From IMG/VR virus record IMGVR_UViG_3300020179_000100, positions 1 through 33,435 of that record: a stretch of DNA of 33,435 bases, one strand, 5' to 3'. Shown here piece by piece: positions 31,756 through 33,435 of this stretch. The first letter of the stretch is position 1; every line of letters starts with the position of its first letter. Source of the DNA: a virus. A program made the position numbers and the translations under genes. The notes beneath the pieces were generated by a model. The model did not search any database and was not told the DNA's origin. It was given only the letters and a program-made list of their open reading frames with translations.

Positions 31756-32019
31756 ATGTTTGCATTATATGATAAGAATACAGGATTTGTAAGGGTTACA
31801 TGCACTGAAAACCCAGTAATGAGCTGTAAGTTTGTTCCAGATTGGCATGACAACTATGTTTTAGAAGAGTTTCCATATACTGATATTATAAATTTACAAG
31901 AATATTTTGCTAAAGTTGAAAATAATAAACTAAAGGTCATAGGAAAAATAGATGATCTGCGAATTAGAGGGTTACAACATCGTTATGATGGTTTTAGCCC
32001 ATTGTTTGAAGGAGAATAA
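31756..32019 (+). CDS. Small protein of a tandem pair, copy A
   Basis: An 87-residue acidic protein starting MFALYDKNTGFVRVTCTENP. It shares the pattern MF-x2-[acid/Asn]-x-TG-x-V-x-[VL]-TCTE-x-P and a later KVIG/KVID element with the next gene, so the two are tandem paralogues. Position between fibre genes suggests fibre assembly chaperones or small fibre-associated proteins, but no motif proves this. It starts one base after the previous stop. Confidence 0.6.
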   Translation: MFALYDKNTGFVRVTCTENPVMSCKFVPDWHDNYVLEEFPYTDIINLQEYFAKVENNKLKVIGKIDDLRIRGLQHRYDGFSPLFEGE

Positions 32020-32021
32020 AT

Positions 32022-32270
32022 ATGTTTGTCATAGCGTGTAGAGAGACTGGATGTGTAAAGCTAACTTGTACTGAAGATCCAAGAAATGTCATGGCTCTAA
32101 GTCCAAACTTAGACGAACACTTTGATGTGTTAGAGTTTGATGATAACAATGATTATACAGATAAGCACTTAAAGGTAATAGACGGGTCTCTAGTAGACTT
32201 AGGGTATATAAGAGATATGGAAAGCACAGTAGCAGAAGACTGCAATAACTGTCCACCATTAACAGAATAA
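32022..32270 (+). CDS. Small protein of a tandem pair, copy B
   Basis: An 82-residue acidic protein starting MFVIACRETGCVKLTCTEDP, a paralogue of the preceding gene with extra cysteines at the ends (AC, GC, TC, and DCNNCPP near the C-terminus). GGAG lies at 32011-32014 with seven bases to the ATG. Divergence from copy A is marked outside the first 20 residues (HLKVIDGSLVDLGYI against KLKVIGKIDDLRI), so the duplication is old or under strong diversifying pressure. Function unknown; likely tied to the neighbouring fibres. Confidence 0.6.
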   Translation: MFVIACRETGCVKLTCTEDPRNVMALSPNLDEHFDVLEFDDNNDYTDKHLKVIDGSLVDLGYIRDMESTVAEDCNNCPPLTE

Positions 32271-32283
32271 ACTAGGATTAAAA

Positions 32284-33120
32284 ATGGCAACGTTAACACT
32301 CAGAAGCATTAAAGGAACACCATTAACCATCGCAGAGATGGATGATAACTTTTCTAACTTAAACACAGATGTCGGGACTAGATTACTATCATCAAACTAT
32401 ACAGCGGCTGACGTATTAACAAAGGTTAAGACTGTCGACGGTTCTGGATCTGGTTTAGATGCTGACTTACTAGACGGATTAAACTCTTCTACATCAAACA
32501 CCATATCAACCATAGTCGCTCGTGATAGTTCTGGTAACTTTGCAGCAGGACAAATCACGGCTACTACTTTCGTAGGCTCTGTGTCAGTTCCAGTAAGTGG
32601 CACCATAACATTAACTGGATCAACATCAGGTAATCTTACATTACAAGCTCCAGCTGCAGCAGGTACAAATACCATTACTTTCCCAGCTTCTACAGGTAAC
32701 GTGGTCACTACAGGTGATACAGGTACAGTCACAAACGCTATGCTTGCTGGTTCAATAGCAAACTCTAAGTTAGTTAATAGTTCTATCACGATCGACGGAG
32801 CTTCAGTGTCTCTTGGAGGTTCTGTAAACATCTCGACAGGTGACATCACATGGACAGGCGCACAAACATTTAGAGATAATAAGTTCACGATGACTGATAA
32901 TTCTGATACTACAAAAGCATTTACATTTGAAGCATCAGGTATCACTGCTGGTGCGACAAGGACTTTCACGATGCCTGACGTTAGTGGTACAATGGCTCTT
33001 CAAAGCTACGTGACTTCATACGTACAAACAGTAGGTCAAAACTCTCAAGGAACAAAGACAGTTTCAACAGCTAGCCCAACTGGTGGTAGCGACGGAGATA
33101 TCTGGTACAAATACATATAA
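32284..33120 (+). CDS. Tail fibre-like protein, copy 2
   Basis: A 278-residue paralogue of the fibre protein at 29929. Shared N-terminus: MATLTLRSIKGTPLTIAEMD, FSNLNTDVGTRLLSSNYTAA, DVLTKVKTVDGSGSGLDADL. Shared shaft: NVVTTGDTGTVTNAMLAGSI and DITWTGAQTFRDNKFTM. It lacks the copy-1 C-terminal domain and instead ends in a short tail (QTVGQNSQGTKTVSTASPTG, then GDIWYKYI), a W-Y ending seen on other phage fibre proteins. Two fibres with one docking end but different tips suggest either two receptors or a swap cassette. Confidence 0.72.
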   Translation: MATLTLRSIKGTPLTIAEMDDNFSNLNTDVGTRLLSSNYTAADVLTKVKTVDGSGSGLDADLLDGLNSSTSNTISTIVARDSSGNFAAGQITATTFVGSVSVPVSGTITLTGSTSGNLTLQAPAAAGTNTITFPASTGNVVTTGDTGTVTNAMLAGSIANSKLVNSSITIDGASVSLGGSVNISTGDITWTGAQTFRDNKFTMTDNSDTTKAFTFEASGITAGATRTFTMPDVSGTMALQSYVTSYVQTVGQNSQGTKTVSTASPTGGSDGDIWYKYI

Positions 33121-33136
33121 CCTCGTGAGTGTTAAT

Positions 33137-33435
33137 ATGCTTGTTATATCCCCAAGTGAGATCAAAGTTAAACATAATGGTGTAGTGTATGACCTGATAG
33201 GCACGCCTTCTCTAGAGTTTAGTTTCGTTTACTTGTACTATGAACCTGAATCTAATAATCTAAAGAAAGTAATCCCGCTAGTAGACCAGTTAATATATCA
33301 AGACTTAATTCGCAGTGAAGTCTTATTGATCCAAGAGTTCTTATCAAAGTTAGACGACGAAGAATACCTAGAAGCTTTTTTAAAGCAATATCGTAAAGTA
33401 CACGATGTGTTTAAACACGAAGAGCTAAAGCTTGT
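33137..33435 (+). CDS. N-terminal part of an unknown protein (cut by window end)
   Basis: ATG at 33137 opens a frame that stays open to the last base (99 codons). It begins MLVISPSEIKVKHNGVVYDL and continues with FSFVYLYYEPESNNL and a helical acidic stretch (SKLDDEEYLEAFLKQYRKVH). An in-frame GTG at 33125 is a possible alternative start. No family recognised. It starts 16 bases after the copy-2 fibre gene and continues the same operon. Confidence 0.55.
   Translation, partial: MLVISPSEIKVKHNGVVYDLIGTPSLEFSFVYLYYEPESNNLKKVIPLVDQLIYQDLIRSEVLLIQEFLSKLDDEEYLEAFLKQYRKVHDVFKHEELKL

Noticed and set aside
32015-32022. AATAAATA next to the start of the second small paralogue as a late promoter
   Set aside because: It overlaps the start codon and GGAG stands at a good distance; transcription from it would cut off the ribosome site.
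1-33435. Integrase, insertion sequence, tRNA or attachment site
   Set aside because: None was seen on either strand; the AT-rich cassette has no mobile-element gene or flanking repeat that I could find by eye.

Overview
This window comes from the genome of a T4-like myovirus. It carries the T4 late-transcription and replication genes in T4 order (gp33, gp59, gp32) next to a nearly complete set of baseplate, hub and tail genes. The protein flavour is that of the marine T4-like group (cyanophage and pelagiphage relatives): a gp32 without zinc cysteines, a DUF4815 giant protein, a PAAR tip and short split fibre genes. GC is about 40% in the structural genes by spot count. Nothing here identifies the host: no integrase, tRNA or auxiliary metabolic gene was seen.

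Layout. (1) 1-2280, plus strand: the tail of an unknown gene, then a tightly coupled run of a small protein, gp33, gp59 and gp32, behind an extended -10 promoter and closed by a bidirectional hairpin terminator. (2) 2317-7824, minus strand: a late operon read from gp4 through a conserved unknown protein, a tube-initiator-like protein, an EF-hand membrane protein, gp16, gp26, a gp51-like reading frame and a tape-measure-like protein. (3) 7839-13149, plus strand: from a divergent late promoter, gp48, gp53, gp27 and a remodelled gp5. (4) 13149-16844: six coupled or closely spaced genes that become strongly AT-rich, inserted between gp5 and its PAAR partner. They encode an unknown beta-rich protein, a collagen-like protein, a Thr/Ser/Asn-rich protein, a glycosyltransferase-like protein, an unknown protein and a PP-loop ATPase. 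(5) 16876-24536: a 35-residue membrane protein, PAAR, gp25, gp6, a gp7-position protein, a small virion protein and an expanded gp8. (6) 24565-33435: a 1725-residue DUF4815 protein, a coiled-coil peptide, two paralogous fibre-like proteins flanking three small proteins, and the start of another gene.

The main observations are these. gp26 ends on a T_TTT_TTT slippery heptamer directly before its stop codon. A -1 shift would fuse it to the gp51-like frame, whose stop overlaps the tape-measure start; this is the logic of lambda G/GT/H. gp5 has kept only the non-catalytic part of its lysozyme and gained a C-terminal M15 peptidase. The 13.1-16.8 kb cassette looks like an acquired unit that could build or modify a surface structure at the tail tip. 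Late-promoter motifs lie directly against several start codons and could give leaderless mRNAs. All functions are inferred by reading the protein sequences; no searches were run.
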